This document shows, one piece after another, positions 24,449 through 32,105 of a stretch of DNA of 37,714 nt. The notes beneath the pieces were generated by a model, which ran no database searches, was not told the origin of the DNA, and was given only the letters and a program-made list of their open reading frames with translations. Position 1 is the first letter of the stretch, and each line of letters begins with the position of its first letter. Location of the stretch: contig CANJIL010000027.1 of assembly GCA_947474455.1 (NCBI GenBank), forward strand, positions 1 through 37,714, given 5' to 3'. The position numbers and the translations under genes were made by a program. The stretch comes from Hyphomonadaceae bacterium (GTDB lineage: Bacteria > Pseudomonadota > Alphaproteobacteria > Caulobacterales > Hyphomonadaceae).

Positions 24449-24586
24449 CTACTCCGCGAGCCCCGCAGGCCTGTGCGCTTTGATGCGCCATACAGCCCAG
24501 CGGCCCCATCTTCTGCGATACTTGGCCGGCGCGTTCAACCACCGGATTTGTCTGGTTGGCTTGCGCACAGTTCAGGAAACGTATTT

Positions 24587-24607
24587 ATAGTCAATGACAT
24601 AGACTAT
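24587..24607. promoter_or_regulatory. Inverted ATAGTC/GACTAT half-sites upstream of S24 regulator
   Basis: ATAGTC (24587-24592) and GACTAT (24602-24607) are exact mirrors around nine bases. They lie in the 285-base AT-richer gap between the CorC gene and the S24 regulator, which has no supported gene. The spacing suits a dimeric repressor. No evidence beyond symmetry and position. Confidence 0.35.
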
Positions 24608-24678
24608 CAAGACGGCGTTTTCGACAGCCAATGCAAGCGATTGCCTTTTAAGCTTAGGCAGCCGCCAAGGGTTGCGTG

Positions 24679-24694
24679 TAGGAATGATTTCCTA
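24679..24694. promoter_or_regulatory. Palindrome TAGGAA-TGAT-TTCCTA, candidate operator
   Basis: A perfect 16-base palindrome about 40 bases before the S24 regulator's ATG, with further CCTA/TAGG half-sites directly downstream (24695-24702 and near 24711). LexA-like regulators often bind such sites near their own start, so self-regulation is a fair guess. Confidence 0.45.
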
Positions 24695-24733
24695 TACCTA
24701 GGTTTTTCGTCCTATCCGGCCGAAGACTGACCC

Positions 24734-25351
24734 ATGCGCCACCTCGATGTCTGGAAAGCGGTCGACGCCCTTGCAGATCGGCATGGATTGTCGACTTCCG
24801 CGCTGGCCAAGCGGGCCGGGCTGGACGCTACGGCGTTCAACAAGTCGAAGCGGGCTGGAGCCGACGGGTCGCCGCGCTGGCTGTCCACCGAAAGCCTGAT
24901 CAAGATGCTGGATGCTGTGGGGACGTCGCTGGAGGATTTCGCGGCGCTGGCCGAAGGACGGCAGGGACATATGGCGCCGCTGCTGGACTTCGCAAAGGCG
25001 GGAAGCGACGGCTATTTCGACGACGCGGGGCTTCCTGTTGGCGATGGCTGGGAAGAAGTGCGCTTCCCTGGCTTACAGACGGAGACGGTCTACGCGCTGG
25101 AGATTACAGGCGACTCGATGGAGCCGGTGTATCGGCGCGGCGACCGGATCGTAGTGGCGCCAGGCGTCTCTGTGCGCCGTGGCGACCGGGTGGTGGCGCG
25201 CACGAAGGATGGCGAAGTGCTAGCCAAGGTTCTCGGACGGCTGACGGAGCGGACGGTGGAGCTTCTGTCGCTGAATTCGGCCTATGGGCCACGTGAGTTG
25301 GCGCGCAACGAGCTGGCGTGGATGGCGCGCATTCTGTGGGCGAGTCAGTAG
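24734..25351 (+). CDS. LexA-like S24 family transcriptional regulator
   Basis: 205 residues. A helix-turn-helix DNA-binding part at the N-terminus (about 18-40, LSTSALAKRAGLDATAFNKS) is joined to an S24 peptidase domain with Ser128 in GDSMEP and the general base Lys165 in EVLAKVLG. A likely self-cleavage site is Ala89-Gly90 in FAKAGSDGYF. Members act as repressors that may self-cleave on DNA damage or stress. It is a single gene with palindromic sites upstream that may be its own operator. It differs from true LexA in its helix-turn-helix region. Which genes it controls is unknown. Confidence 0.92.
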   Translation: MRHLDVWKAVDALADRHGLSTSALAKRAGLDATAFNKSKRAGADGSPRWLSTESLIKMLDAVGTSLEDFAALAEGRQGHMAPLLDFAKAGSDGYFDDAGLPVGDGWEEVRFPGLQTETVYALEITGDSMEPVYRRGDRIVVAPGVSVRRGDRVVARTKDGEVLAKVLGRLTERTVELLSLNSAYGPRELARNELAWMARILWASQ

Positions 25352-25357
25352 TCCCGA

Positions 25358-25627
25358 CTACACTTCAAGCGCCATCAGCCTATCGAGTACCGAGGCGAGG
25401 CGGTTCGCCCGCACGGGCGAGCGCATCGCTTCCTCGGCGGCCCAGCGCAGATAGACTTCGACTTCGGCACGGTCGGCCTTGCGCTGGAGCATGACGAGGA
25501 CGGGCCAGGCGTAGCTGTCGTATTCGTCGAGCGGGATGCAGCAGCCGATTGGATCCCATTCGCCGTGCAGGATGGCGCGGACTTCGTCGAACGCCGCCTT
25601 GGCGCGTTTTGCCTCGGGCCGGCTCAG
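25358..25627 (-). CDS. Conserved small protein without a normal start codon
   Basis: The frame encodes about 89 residues with a coherent helical sequence containing AILHGEWDPIGCCIPLDEYD and SYAWPVLVMLQRK; the WDPIG...DEYDSY pattern is one I recognise from a widespread family of small hypothetical proteins. In this frame no ATG, GTG or TTG lies between the upstream TAA and the conserved part. The only near-starts are CTG at 25625-25627, taken here, and ATT six bases earlier. It overlaps the stop of the TPR gene by four bases, so coupling is plausible. Either a rare start codon is used or a small lesion removed the start. Function unknown. Confidence 0.65.
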   Translation of the reverse strand: MSRPEAKRAKAAFDEVRAILHGEWDPIGCCIPLDEYDSYAWPVLVMLQRKADRAEVEVYLRWAAEEAMRSPVRANRLASVLDRLMALEV

Positions 25628-26439
25628 AGCAATACCTGCGCGAGTTTCTGGGCGGACTCCTTATCGCCTGTCAGCGCCGCGGCGAGCTGTGCCGCGCGGG
25701 ATTGCATCACCTGTTCGACATGGTCGCCGGCATTCGCCGCGATGGCGCGGGCGAGCGCCTGGGATGCTTGGGCTGCGTGCTCCGAGGCGTCCAGCGCCAC
25801 GAGCGCTCGGGCATATTGCCAGTGGATGCCGACATCGTCCGGCGCGAGCCGGGTTGCTGCGTCGTAATAGCTGCGCTCCTTGTCCAGCCTGGCGCCCATC
25901 GCCCATGCGCCGAGACTGCCGCCAAGGCGTTCGACCTCGATATTCCAGACGGCGAGGAAGCCGAGGGCGTAGAAATTCGACGGATCGGCCTTCAGCACAT
26001 CTTCGGCGAGCTTGCGGCCCTTTTCGCCATAGCCGGACGTCCAGGCCCCCATGACATCCATGCGACGGCTCTTGAGCGGCAGGGCGATGGCGAGCTGCAG
26101 CCGGCCTTCCTCGTGACCCGGTTCGAGCTTGAGAGCGGCTTCCGCATTCCGCGACGCGCGTTCGACGGTGTCGTCGTTGGGTTCTCCCGCGCCGGTCATG
26201 CAGTAAGCCAGCAAGGCGCGCGGAGCGAATGCGAGATCGTCGGCGCCAGCGTCCGCCTCACCCTCCTGCGCCGCCGCCATATATTCGCCCCGCGCGAACA
26301 TGGCCGCCAGTTCGCTTGACGTAGGATGAACGGGTGCCGGCGGCGGCGGCGCCGCAGCCAGGAGAGCTGCTGCTGTCAAACGCGCCAATGCTCCGTAGAA
26401 GGCGCGCAGAAGCCGTCCCTTACCAATGGGAAATGTCAT
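25624..26439 (-). CDS. Exported TPR-repeat protein
   Basis: 271 residues. The start at 26439 gives a basic N-terminus and hydrophobic segment (about residues 13-30), ending in an alanine and proline-rich run, so export to the periplasm is likely. The rest is helical, with TPR-like repeats: AEAALKLEPGHEEGRLQLAIAL, AEDVLKADPSNFYALGFLAV and YDAATRLAPDDVGIHWQYARAL. Such repeats bind other proteins. It is followed by the small WDPIG-type gene and is divergent from a lipoprotein gene 67 bases away. An upstream in-frame extension is shadow of that lipoprotein gene. Confidence 0.85.
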   Translation of the reverse strand: MTFPIGKGRLLRAFYGALARLTAAALLAAAPPPPAPVHPTSSELAAMFARGEYMAAAQEGEADAGADDLAFAPRALLAYCMTGAGEPNDDTVERASRNAEAALKLEPGHEEGRLQLAIALPLKSRRMDVMGAWTSGYGEKGRKLAEDVLKADPSNFYALGFLAVWNIEVERLGGSLGAWAMGARLDKERSYYDAATRLAPDDVGIHWQYARALVALDASEHAAQASQALARAIAANAGDHVEQVMQSRAAQLAAALTGDKESAQKLAQVLL

Positions 26440-26506
26440 GATGCGCCGAGCTTTCCTCTTGCGCAACGACCCAACACAGGCGCTAAAGGCTTGCAGCTCA
26501 GGAGCG

Positions 26507-26950
26507 ATGGTCGTGCGTAGTCTTGCATGTGTTGCGGTGCTCGCGCTGGCGGCCGCCTGCGGCGCGCCACAGGACGAGAATGCGGTGCCGTCTGCAACAG
26601 CTCCCTCCGCCAATCTCGGCAGATTCTCAGGCGGCCCGACCGACGAGCGGCCTTATGCCGGCGAATGGGCAGCGCAGACCAATGAATGCGCCGACTCGCG
26701 GAAGGTCTGGACGATCGAGAGCGACAGGATGGGCGTGCGGAGGCAGCGCTTCTGTGTGTTCAGTCAGGTGCGGCAGACGGGAGAAACGAACGAAGCCGAG
26801 GTCTGGCGGGCGGATGCGCGATGCCTGGCGGGCGGGCGGGAAAGCGACGACGTGCTGTTCTTCCGCGTGAAGCCCAGCCGGCTGGAAATGCGGGTGCGGA
26901 TCAGCGACGCCGACCCGGAAGAACTCGTCCGCTGCCCGATGCGCACCTAG
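26507..26950 (+). CDS. Hypothetical lipoprotein
   Basis: 147 residues. The N-terminus is a lipoprotein signal (ACVAVLALAAAC, lipobox LAAAC). After a low-complexity linker the mature domain has the pattern YAGEWAAQTNECADSRKVWTIESDRM, four cysteines and short beta-like strands, resembling small periplasmic lipoproteins that start with a G-x-W-A motif. The GTG at 26513 suits the AGGAG site better (eight bases against two), so the true start may be two codons later. It is divergent from the TPR gene. No named family recognised. Confidence 0.78.
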   Translation: MVVRSLACVAVLALAAACGAPQDENAVPSATAPSANLGRFSGGPTDERPYAGEWAAQTNECADSRKVWTIESDRMGVRRQRFCVFSQVRQTGETNEAEVWRADARCLAGGRESDDVLFFRVKPSRLEMRVRISDADPEELVRCPMRT

Positions 26951-27008
26951 TTGGCTTCCAGGCCCGCCTGAGGCAGGACTCCCACGTGACTGCGTCGGGG
27001 AAAGGCTC

Positions 27009-27434
27009 ATGGAATTCGATATCCTTCTGGCGTTGCATCTCGTCGGCCTGCTGATAGGCGCGGGCGGCGGAATAGACAGCGCCATAGTGATGGCGCAAGC
27101 AAGGCGCATGTCGTCGGAAGACGCTCGCGTTGTCCGCCGCGTGGGACCGGTGATGGGGCAGGTTTCCTTGATGGGCGTGTTGCTGATGCCCGCCACGGGC
27201 GTTGGCATGCTCCTCGTCAAATATCAGGGACAGTTCGGCACAATGCCGATCCTGTTCCGCTGGAAGATGCTGTTCGTCGTGACGCTGACAATTGCGACGG
27301 CGGTGATCGAGCTGACCTATGCTTCTTTGAAGAAGGGGAATGTCGCCGCGGCGGCGCATCTGCCGCGCATCGGGCCGATCGCCGGCATCTCGGCGATGCT
27401 TGCAACGGTCCCCGCTGCGTTCGCCTTTCACTAG
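27009..27434 (+). CDS. Small four-helix membrane protein (tandem copy 1)
   Basis: 141 residues, nearly all hydrophobic, with four likely membrane helices (about 5-24, 48-68, 80-103, 120-140). The layout LHLVGLLIGAGGGI...RRVGPVMGQVSLMGVLLMPATGVGMLL resembles DUF2269-like predicted membrane proteins, but the assignment is weak. The next gene, six bases away, is a diverged copy: both share LHL-GL--GA at the start, a GP-M motif and F-KM-F in the third helix. The pair may form a heterodimer. Function unknown. Confidence 0.82.
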   Translation: MEFDILLALHLVGLLIGAGGGIDSAIVMAQARRMSSEDARVVRRVGPVMGQVSLMGVLLMPATGVGMLLVKYQGQFGTMPILFRWKMLFVVTLTIATAVIELTYASLKKGNVAAAAHLPRIGPIAGISAMLATVPAAFAFH

Positions 27435-27440
27435 GCGCGC

Positions 27441-27854
27441 ATGATTGAACCGCTGGTCATACTGCACCTGCTGGGGCTGATGCTTGGGGCAGCGGGCAGC
27501 TTTGGCGGCGTTGTTATCCTCGCCCTCGCCTCGCCCTCGCAGAAAGCCAGGGGGGGGCCCGTTCGCGGGATCGGGCCGGCGATGACGCGGATGTCGATCA
27601 CCGGGCTGATCATGCTCTGGCCGAGCGGGATTGTGTTGATGATCGGAACGGCAGGTACTCAGGCGCTCAACGTCATGTTCTGGATGAAGATGGTGTTCGC
27701 GGCGATGGCAACGTTCGCAACAGTGTCAGCGGAGTGGGTCTACGGCCGTGCACGGCGAGAACCTAAGGTCGCCAGACTGCTGCTGAGCCTGAGCCCGCTT
27801 GCAGCGCTGTCCTACGTTCTCGCCGTGATCTTTACCGTGCTCGCGGCCCGCTGA
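27441..27854 (+). CDS. Small four-helix membrane protein (tandem copy 2)
   Basis: 137 residues with four predicted membrane helices, paralogous to the gene six bases upstream. Shared points are ILHLLGLMLGAAGS at the start, GIGPAMTRMSITGLIMLWPSG in the second helix and WMKMVFAAMATFATVSAEW in the third. Its stop codon directly abuts the stop of the convergent DUF6491 gene, with no bases between them. Function unknown. Confidence 0.82.
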   Translation: MIEPLVILHLLGLMLGAAGSFGGVVILALASPSQKARGGPVRGIGPAMTRMSITGLIMLWPSGIVLMIGTAGTQALNVMFWMKMVFAAMATFATVSAEWVYGRARREPKVARLLLSLSPLAALSYVLAVIFTVLAAR

Positions 27855-28232
27855 TCAGGTCCCGGCGGGCGGCTCGATACGGTCAAGCTTCTGAATGCGG
27901 CAGTAGTGGGATTCATCCAGCACCAAAGTGGTGAACGTGTCGATGCGATTGGTGGGATCGCGGCCGGTGTCGATCCGGATCCCGAACTGGTTGCAGGCGC
28001 CGTCTCCGCAGTTCTTGAGCAGCTCCGCCTTGTACCAGCGATTGCTGTTGATCTTCAGAAGATAGGGGTCAGCGTCCACCCGCTCGAAGCTCGAGGCGGC
28101 GTTGGACGCGTAAGGGATGGATACGTTCTCTTCGATGACCACGAAATTGCGTGGCGCTGTCTGTTCGGCTGGCGCGGTCGCGCAGGCAACGCTGGCGAGG
28201 GCGGCGCTGCAGACAGCCAGGGTCCTGATCAT
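27855..28232 (-). CDS. DUF6491 family lipoprotein
   Basis: 125 residues from the ATG at 28232. The N-terminus reads as a lipoprotein signal (AVCSAALASVAC, lipobox SVAC). The mature domain has ISPYA-like SIPYASNAASSFERVDADPYLLKINSNRWYKAELLKNC, then a second Cys pair and HYCRIQKLDRIEPP at the end, which is the DUF6491 pattern. Function unknown. It lies 50 bases before the end of the lysyl-tRNA synthetase gene's neighbourhood on the same strand but downstream of it. Confidence 0.8.
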   Translation of the reverse strand: MIRTLAVCSAALASVACATAPAEQTAPRNFVVIEENVSIPYASNAASSFERVDADPYLLKINSNRWYKAELLKNCGDGACNQFGIRIDTGRDPTNRIDTFTTLVLDESHYCRIQKLDRIEPPAGT

Positions 28233-28282
28233 GAGTTGTCTTTTCTGTAGGCTACCAAGTGACAAAAGTTTTCATGAACCGC

Positions 28283-29908
28283 TCATGAACTGGACCTGGC
28301 CAGAGCATCCCGGATAAGCTGAGCTGACTCCTTCACTCCATATAGAGCGACGAAGCCGCCGAAGCGGGGGCCTTGGCTTTGGCCGAGGCAGACTTCATAG
28401 ATCGCCATGAACCATGTGCGAAGCGGTTCGAACTGACGCTCCGTGCCAACGGCGAAGACCATGGTCTGCAGGCTTTCGCCATCGAGCGGTCCATCCCAGA
28501 CATCGAGACGATTGGCGAGGTCTTCAAGGGCGGCGCGCTCTTTCTCATCTGGGGCGCGGTAGACCTTCGCGGGCTTCACGAAATCTGCGTAGTATCGGAG
28601 CGCGTAGCCAACCAGCCGGTCCAATAGCGGCGAGTTTTCCGGCGTAAGGCTTTCAACTTTTCCGTCGGCCGACGCGAGGAGTTGCTTCTGCTCGCGGCGG
28701 ATGAAGCCCCAGAGAATGTCCTTGTTCGACGCATTGGCAGCGGAGACGAGATTCAGCAGCATTGCGAAGGAGACCGGCGAGGATTTCGCCGGAGGCTTGC
28801 CGCTATGAATGTGCCAGACCGGGTTTTCGAGCTGCTGGTCAGGCGTCTGCTTCGGGTAGGCGTCGAGGAAGTTGAGGTATTCGTCCACCGCCTTCGGGAT
28901 GACGTCGAAGTAGAGCTTCTTTGCGGTCTTCGGTTTCTGCCACTGGTAGAGCGAGAGCGACTCTGCGGGCGCATAGGCGAGCCACTGCTCTACGGAAATG
29001 CCATTGCCTTTCGACTTCGAGATCTTCTCGCCCTTGTGGTCGAGGAAGAGTTCGTAGACGAACTGGTGCGGTGGCTCGGCGCCGAGGATGCGGCAAATCC
29101 TGGAATAGATCGGCGCGTTGGCCTGATGGTCTTTGCCGAACATTTCGAAGTCGACCCCGAGGGCGGCCCAGCGCATGCCGAAGTCGGGCTTCCATTGCAG
29201 CTTCACGTGGCCGCCTGTGACGGGGAGCGTGGCGTCTTCGCCGTTCTCGTCCTCGAAGGTGACCGTGCCGGCTTTTGCGTCGACCTTCTTCATCGGGACG
29301 TAGAGGACGCGGCCTGTTGTCGGCGAGATCGGCAGGAAGGGCGAATAGGTTTCGCGGCGTTCGTCGCCGAGCGTTGGCAGCATCACCTTCATGATGTCGT
29401 CGTACATCTCGGCGGCGCGCAGCAGCATCGCGTCGAAGCGACCCGACTTGTAGAGATCGGTAGCGGAGGCGAATTCGTATTCGAAGCCGAAGCTGTCGAG
29501 AAAGGCCTGCAGACGGGCGTTCATGTGAGCGCCATAGCTCTCGTGTGTGCCAAAGGGATCGGGCACTACGGTGAGAGGCTTCTGCAGGTAACCTGAAAGG
29601 ATCTCCTGGTTCGGCAGGTTGTCCGGGACCTTGCGCATGCCGTCCATGTCGTCAGAGACGCAGACAAGGCGCGTCTTGTAGGCGCCAGCGGTGAGCGCTT
29701 CGAAGGCCTTGCGGACCATGGTGGTGCGGACGACTTCGCCGAACGTGCCGATGTGCGGAAGGCCCGAGGGGCCGTAGCCTGTTTCAAAGACGACGGGCGC
29801 GTCCTTCGCCCTGCCCGCTTTCTCCAGATTCTCGATGCGCGCCTTCAGTTCGCGGGCCTGTTCAAACGGCCATGCTTTTGCGGTTGTGGCGAGGTCAGCG
29901 ACGGACAT
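28283..29908 (-). CDS. lysK: Lysyl-tRNA synthetase, class I
   Basis: 541 residues. Charges tRNA-Lys with lysine in the cytoplasm. This is the class I (archaeal-type) enzyme, found in alphaproteobacteria in place of the class II LysS. Active-site motifs are PSGLPHIG (47-54, the HIGH motif) and KISKSKG (295-301, the KMSKS motif), with YGPSG and [10 protein letters not shown] between. The start at 29908 has AGGAG six bases before it. Upstream on the same strand are a stand-alone KTSC gene and a 50-residue basic protein gene; KTSC is named after the C-terminal domain of some lysyl-tRNA synthetases, and none is fused here. Confidence 0.97.
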   Translation of the reverse strand: MSVADLATTAKAWPFEQARELKARIENLEKAGRAKDAPVVFETGYGPSGLPHIGTFGEVVRTTMVRKAFEALTAGAYKTRLVCVSDDMDGMRKVPDNLPNQEILSGYLQKPLTVVPDPFGTHESYGAHMNARLQAFLDSFGFEYEFASATDLYKSGRFDAMLLRAAEMYDDIMKVMLPTLGDERRETYSPFLPISPTTGRVLYVPMKKVDAKAGTVTFEDENGEDATLPVTGGHVKLQWKPDFGMRWAALGVDFEMFGKDHQANAPIYSRICRILGAEPPHQFVYELFLDHKGEKISKSKGNGISVEQWLAYAPAESLSLYQWQKPKTAKKLYFDVIPKAVDEYLNFLDAYPKQTPDQQLENPVWHIHSGKPPAKSSPVSFAMLLNLVSAANASNKDILWGFIRREQKQLLASADGKVESLTPENSPLLDRLVGYALRYYADFVKPAKVYRAPDEKERAALEDLANRLDVWDGPLDGESLQTMVFAVGTERQFEPLRTWFMAIYEVCLGQSQGPRFGGFVALYGVKESAQLIRDALARSSS

Positions 29909-29970
29909 CTGGAACTCCTGTTCGACCCGCCTAGGCGGCGCGGGGGACAGGGTCAAGCGGAGGCCCGGAT

Positions 29971-30168
29971 TCAGTGGTGAGTGCGCATCTGATAGCGGTA
30001 GTTAGGCTTGATGACCCAGTTCATGAACTGGCCTTTCGATGTGGTCGCCAGGTACTGGAGGTAGACCTCCCCAGGGACGTCGAAATGGTCGTAGGCGTCG
30101 CCACCGCGGTACTTCATCGAGAAGACGCCGTTGTTCCTGTTGGCCCATTCGACCACTTCGGACAGCAT
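29971..30168 (-). CDS. Stand-alone KTSC domain protein
   Basis: 65 residues. The sequence [31 protein letters not shown] fits the KTSC domain (name from lysine-tRNA synthetase C-terminal), which occurs fused to some LysRS enzymes or as a single small protein. Here it lies 62 bases before lysK on the same strand and one base after the 50-residue basic protein gene (TAGgATG). The fold may bind nucleic acid or the synthetase; this is inference. A purine-rich stretch, GGCAGG, lies five bases before the ATG. Confidence 0.82.
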   Translation of the reverse strand: MLSEVVEWANRNNGVFSMKYRGGDAYDHFDVPGEVYLQYLATTSKGQFMNWVIKPNYRYQMRTHH

Positions 30169-30169
30169 C

Positions 30170-30322
30170 CTACCCTGCCCCCTTGAAGGATTGGACCTCG
30201 CGCTCGTGTTTCTTGGCGGCGGCCCTGGACCCGAACGTGCCGAGGTTGCGGCGCTTGCCTGTCTTGAGATCTTTCTTGCGGGAGTAGAGGCGATATCTGC
30301 CAGCGGCGAGTGTGCGGATCAT
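30170..30322 (-). CDS. 50-residue basic conserved protein
   Basis: A short gene that begins MIRTLAAGRYRLYSRKKD and continues TGKRRNLGTFGS, then AAAKKHEREVQSFK. This fits a small, lysine and arginine-rich conserved protein I recognise as common in Proteobacteria but without a known function. AAGGGGG lies seven bases before the ATG. The stop is one base from the KTSC gene's start, so the two are cotranscribed, with lysK next. The basic charge suggests RNA or DNA binding. Confidence 0.8.
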   Translation of the reverse strand: MIRTLAAGRYRLYSRKKDLKTGKRRNLGTFGSRAAAKKHEREVQSFKGAG

Positions 30323-30419
30323 GCCGCGGCCCCCTTCGCGGATCCAACGTCCGGCGCCGAGGGTTGGTTCGCCCGGCGGATGGCAAAGTGTCCTCCGGGC
30401 ACTCGTGCAACTTCACCCG

Positions 30420-30536
30420 TCACTGATAGAATTTCCGCGCCCACAGGAAGAGGATCGGCGCCAGGATGATCAGAATGCCAACCTTGGCCCAGACCATTGG
30501 CGAGGCGTCGCCCATATCGTCCATGGGGGTAAACAT
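30420..30536 (-). CDS. Possible 38-residue membrane peptide
   Basis: A short frame encoding an acidic start (MFTPMDDMGDASP) followed by one clear membrane helix (about 14-33, VWAKVGILIILAPILFLW) and a short basic tail. Single-helix proteins of this type are common, and the helix is unlikely by chance in GC-rich DNA. No ribosome site is obvious before the ATG, and starts at Met5 or Met8 are also possible. It lies 97 bases before the basic 50-residue gene on the same strand. The surrounding 30537-30764 holds nothing supported. Confidence 0.4.
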   Translation of the reverse strand: MFTPMDDMGDASPMVWAKVGILIILAPILFLWARKFYQ

Positions 30537-30764
30537 CGGAGCACAGCAGGGCCCTTGAACAGCAGACCCAGTAACATGACCGTAGACCAGTAGAAGACTG
30601 GCGCCGCGCCGATGCGGCGGTGGCGACGGGAGCCTGTTTCTGGACCTGCCGCAGGGCTTCACGAACGAAAGGCGCTTAGGTGGAAGACCGGTTTTCGAAG
30701 CTGCCCAATCCCAGAAAGTGGGAGTTCTGAACGCCCCGCTTTGGCCCGGCTGTAAACGTGAGGA

Positions 30765-30953
30765 TCATAATGTGCCGCCAGCTCTGGTACTGCACCGGCG
30801 TACGGCGATCCGGATGGCCACGACGTCAGCACACCCGTCGCGGCTTTCCTTGCTGGAATTGTAGCGGGTGATGAGCGTGTCATCACCAGCACGCCAAGTG
30901 AGTTCGGCTTTCTCGAACGCGCTGCGCAGGACGGAATGCATCTCGCCGGTCAT
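30765..30953 (-). CDS. 62-residue hypothetical protein
   Basis: A small frame with a strong ribosome site (GGAGG six bases before the ATG at 30953). It encodes MTGEMHSVLRSAFEKAELTWRAGDD and a beta-like second half ending in a basic tail; no signal or membrane segment. The family is not recognised. It is divergent from bfd, 135 bases away, and could share the Fur-like sites at 31049-31089. Confidence 0.65.
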   Translation of the reverse strand: MTGEMHSVLRSAFEKAELTWRAGDDTLITRYNSSKESRDGCADVVAIRIAVRRCSTRAGGTL

Positions 30954-31048
30954 GTTGCCCCTCCGATTCCCCGGTTTGGAGTTTGGGAGTGTCAGGCGTT
31001 CACCAGCAAGGGATGCGGCGCCACGCCGCCGGGAATGAATGTTGCAAG

Positions 31049-31067
31049 GCGATTGACAATCAATCGC
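31049..31067. promoter_or_regulatory. Perfect palindrome GCGATTGA-CAA-TCAATCGC, Fur/Irr-like site
   Basis: Two exact eight-base arms around CAA, 22 bases before the bfd ATG, in the divergent region between bfd and the 62-residue gene. The AATCAATC part resembles the GATAATnATTATC-type iron-response operator. Together with the next site this suggests iron control of bfd. Confidence 0.55.
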
Positions 31068-31074
31068 AAGTTGC

Positions 31075-31089
31075 TGCAAATCGTTCTCA
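31075..31089. promoter_or_regulatory. Fur-box-like 7-1-7 site at the bfd start
   Basis: TGCAAAT-C-GTTCTCA matches the TGATAAT-N-ATTATCA Fur consensus at most key positions (on the minus strand it reads TGAGAAC-G-ATTTGCA). It ends at the first base of the bfd start codon, so Fur bound here would block transcription or translation when iron is plentiful. Confidence 0.5.
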
Positions 31090-31295
31090 TGATCATCTGC
31101 GTGTGCCGGGGTCTCAACACGGTAAAGGTGAACGACGCAATTGCGGCGGGCGCTCGCTCCCCTGCGCAGGTTCACCGGCACCATGCCACGACCATAAACT
31201 GCGGAAAATGCTGCGAAACCTTGTGCGGGATGATCCGCGAGCAGGCTTCGGACGACGTTTGCTCCGCCCACCACACGCTCGTTGCCGCCGAGTAG
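31089..31295 (+). CDS. bfd: Bacterioferritin-associated ferredoxin
   Basis: 68 residues. A [2Fe-2S] protein that delivers electrons to bacterioferritin so that stored Fe(III) can be released as Fe(II). The four cluster cysteines are at the family positions: Cys4 and Cys6 in ICVCRG, and Cys38 and Cys41 in NCGKCC. The start at 31089 places the first Cys at residue 4 as expected; an upstream in-frame extension is not supported. It lies 158 bases before bfr on the same strand, the classical pair, with Fur-like sites directly upstream. Interval 31296-31453 holds no gene. Confidence 0.93.
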   Translation: MIICVCRGLNTVKVNDAIAAGARSPAQVHRHHATTINCGKCCETLCGMIREQASDDVCSAHHTLVAAE

Positions 31296-31453
31296 CTTGC
31301 TGCGAACGCGTCGTCCTCGCATTCGCAAAAAATTCCAACAAAAACAACTTGAAAACCGTCGAGAGTCGGCGTCTTTGGGACCAGTTCGCGCGTTGTGCTT
31401 AGCAAGGCGGCCCCGAGGCATGGGCGGCCGGCCGCTTTTGAAGGAGTGCGCCC

Positions 31454-31945
31454 ATGAAAGGCGATCGCAAGGTGATCGAACTCCTCAATCAGGCACTGAA
31501 GAACGAACTCACGGCCATCAACCAGTACTTCCTGCACTCCCGGATGCTTAAGGACTGGGGCGTGTCGGAACTGGCCAAGAAGGAATACGACGAATCGATC
31601 GAGGAGATGCACCACGCCGACTGGCTGATCGAACGCATCCTGTTCCTGGAAGGCCTGCCGAACCTGCAGGACCTCGGCAAGCTGCTCATCGGCGAAAACG
31701 TGAAAGAGATCCTCGAGTGCGATCTCAAGACGGAACAGATGGCTGTGCCCGTGCTGCGTGACGCGATCGAGTATTGCGAGAAGGTGCGCGACTACGGCTC
31801 GCGCGACATCTTCAACAAGATCCTCCACAATGAGGAAGAGCACATCGACTACATCGAGACGCAGTTCGACCTGATCAATCAGGTTGGCATCCAGAACTAC
31901 GTCCAGCTGCAGTCGAAGCCGAACGCCAGCCAGGCGCTGGATTAG
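31454..31945 (+). CDS. bfr: Bacterioferritin
   Basis: 163 residues. Forms a 24-subunit shell that oxidises and stores iron and binds haem between subunits. The haem ligand Met52 and the ferroxidase ligands Glu18, Glu51, His54, Glu94, Glu127 and His130 are all in place, so both functions should be intact. AAGGAG precedes the ATG by eight bases. It is 158 bases after bfd. Directly after its stop begins a broken piece of a glyoxalase-family gene. Confidence 0.97.
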   Translation: MKGDRKVIELLNQALKNELTAINQYFLHSRMLKDWGVSELAKKEYDESIEEMHHADWLIERILFLEGLPNLQDLGKLLIGENVKEILECDLKTEQMAVPVLRDAIEYCEKVRDYGSRDIFNKILHNEEEHIDYIETQFDLINQVGIQNYVQLQSKPNASQALD

Positions 31946-31947
31946 CG

Positions 31948-32105
31948 CTGGATCGCAAGCTGAAGAAGTTTGGCGCGGAGATACTTGATCCGCCGGCGGA
32001 GTATCCGGATTACAGCAAAGGCAATTACGCCGTGTTCTGTGCTGACGTGGTGGGTTGAAACTGGAATACGCTTACACACCAACGTCGGCAGAGAAGAATG
32101 TATGA
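31948..32105 (+). pseudogene. Broken C-terminal copy of the VOC (glyoxalase-like) gene
   Basis: From 31948 the frame reads LDRKLKKFGAEILDPPAEYP then DYSKGNYAVFCAD, closely matching the C-terminal half of the next gene (LFAKLQAFGANTLDPPADYP and so on). At about 32050 one base is missing: the frame then continues as GLKLEYAYTP, as expected, and ends at TGA 32103-32105. That TGA overlaps the ATG of the intact gene (ATGA), as in a coupled pair. The first half of the gene is absent, the fragment starting two bases after the bfr stop. So this is the remnant of a tandem duplicate. Confidence 0.85.
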
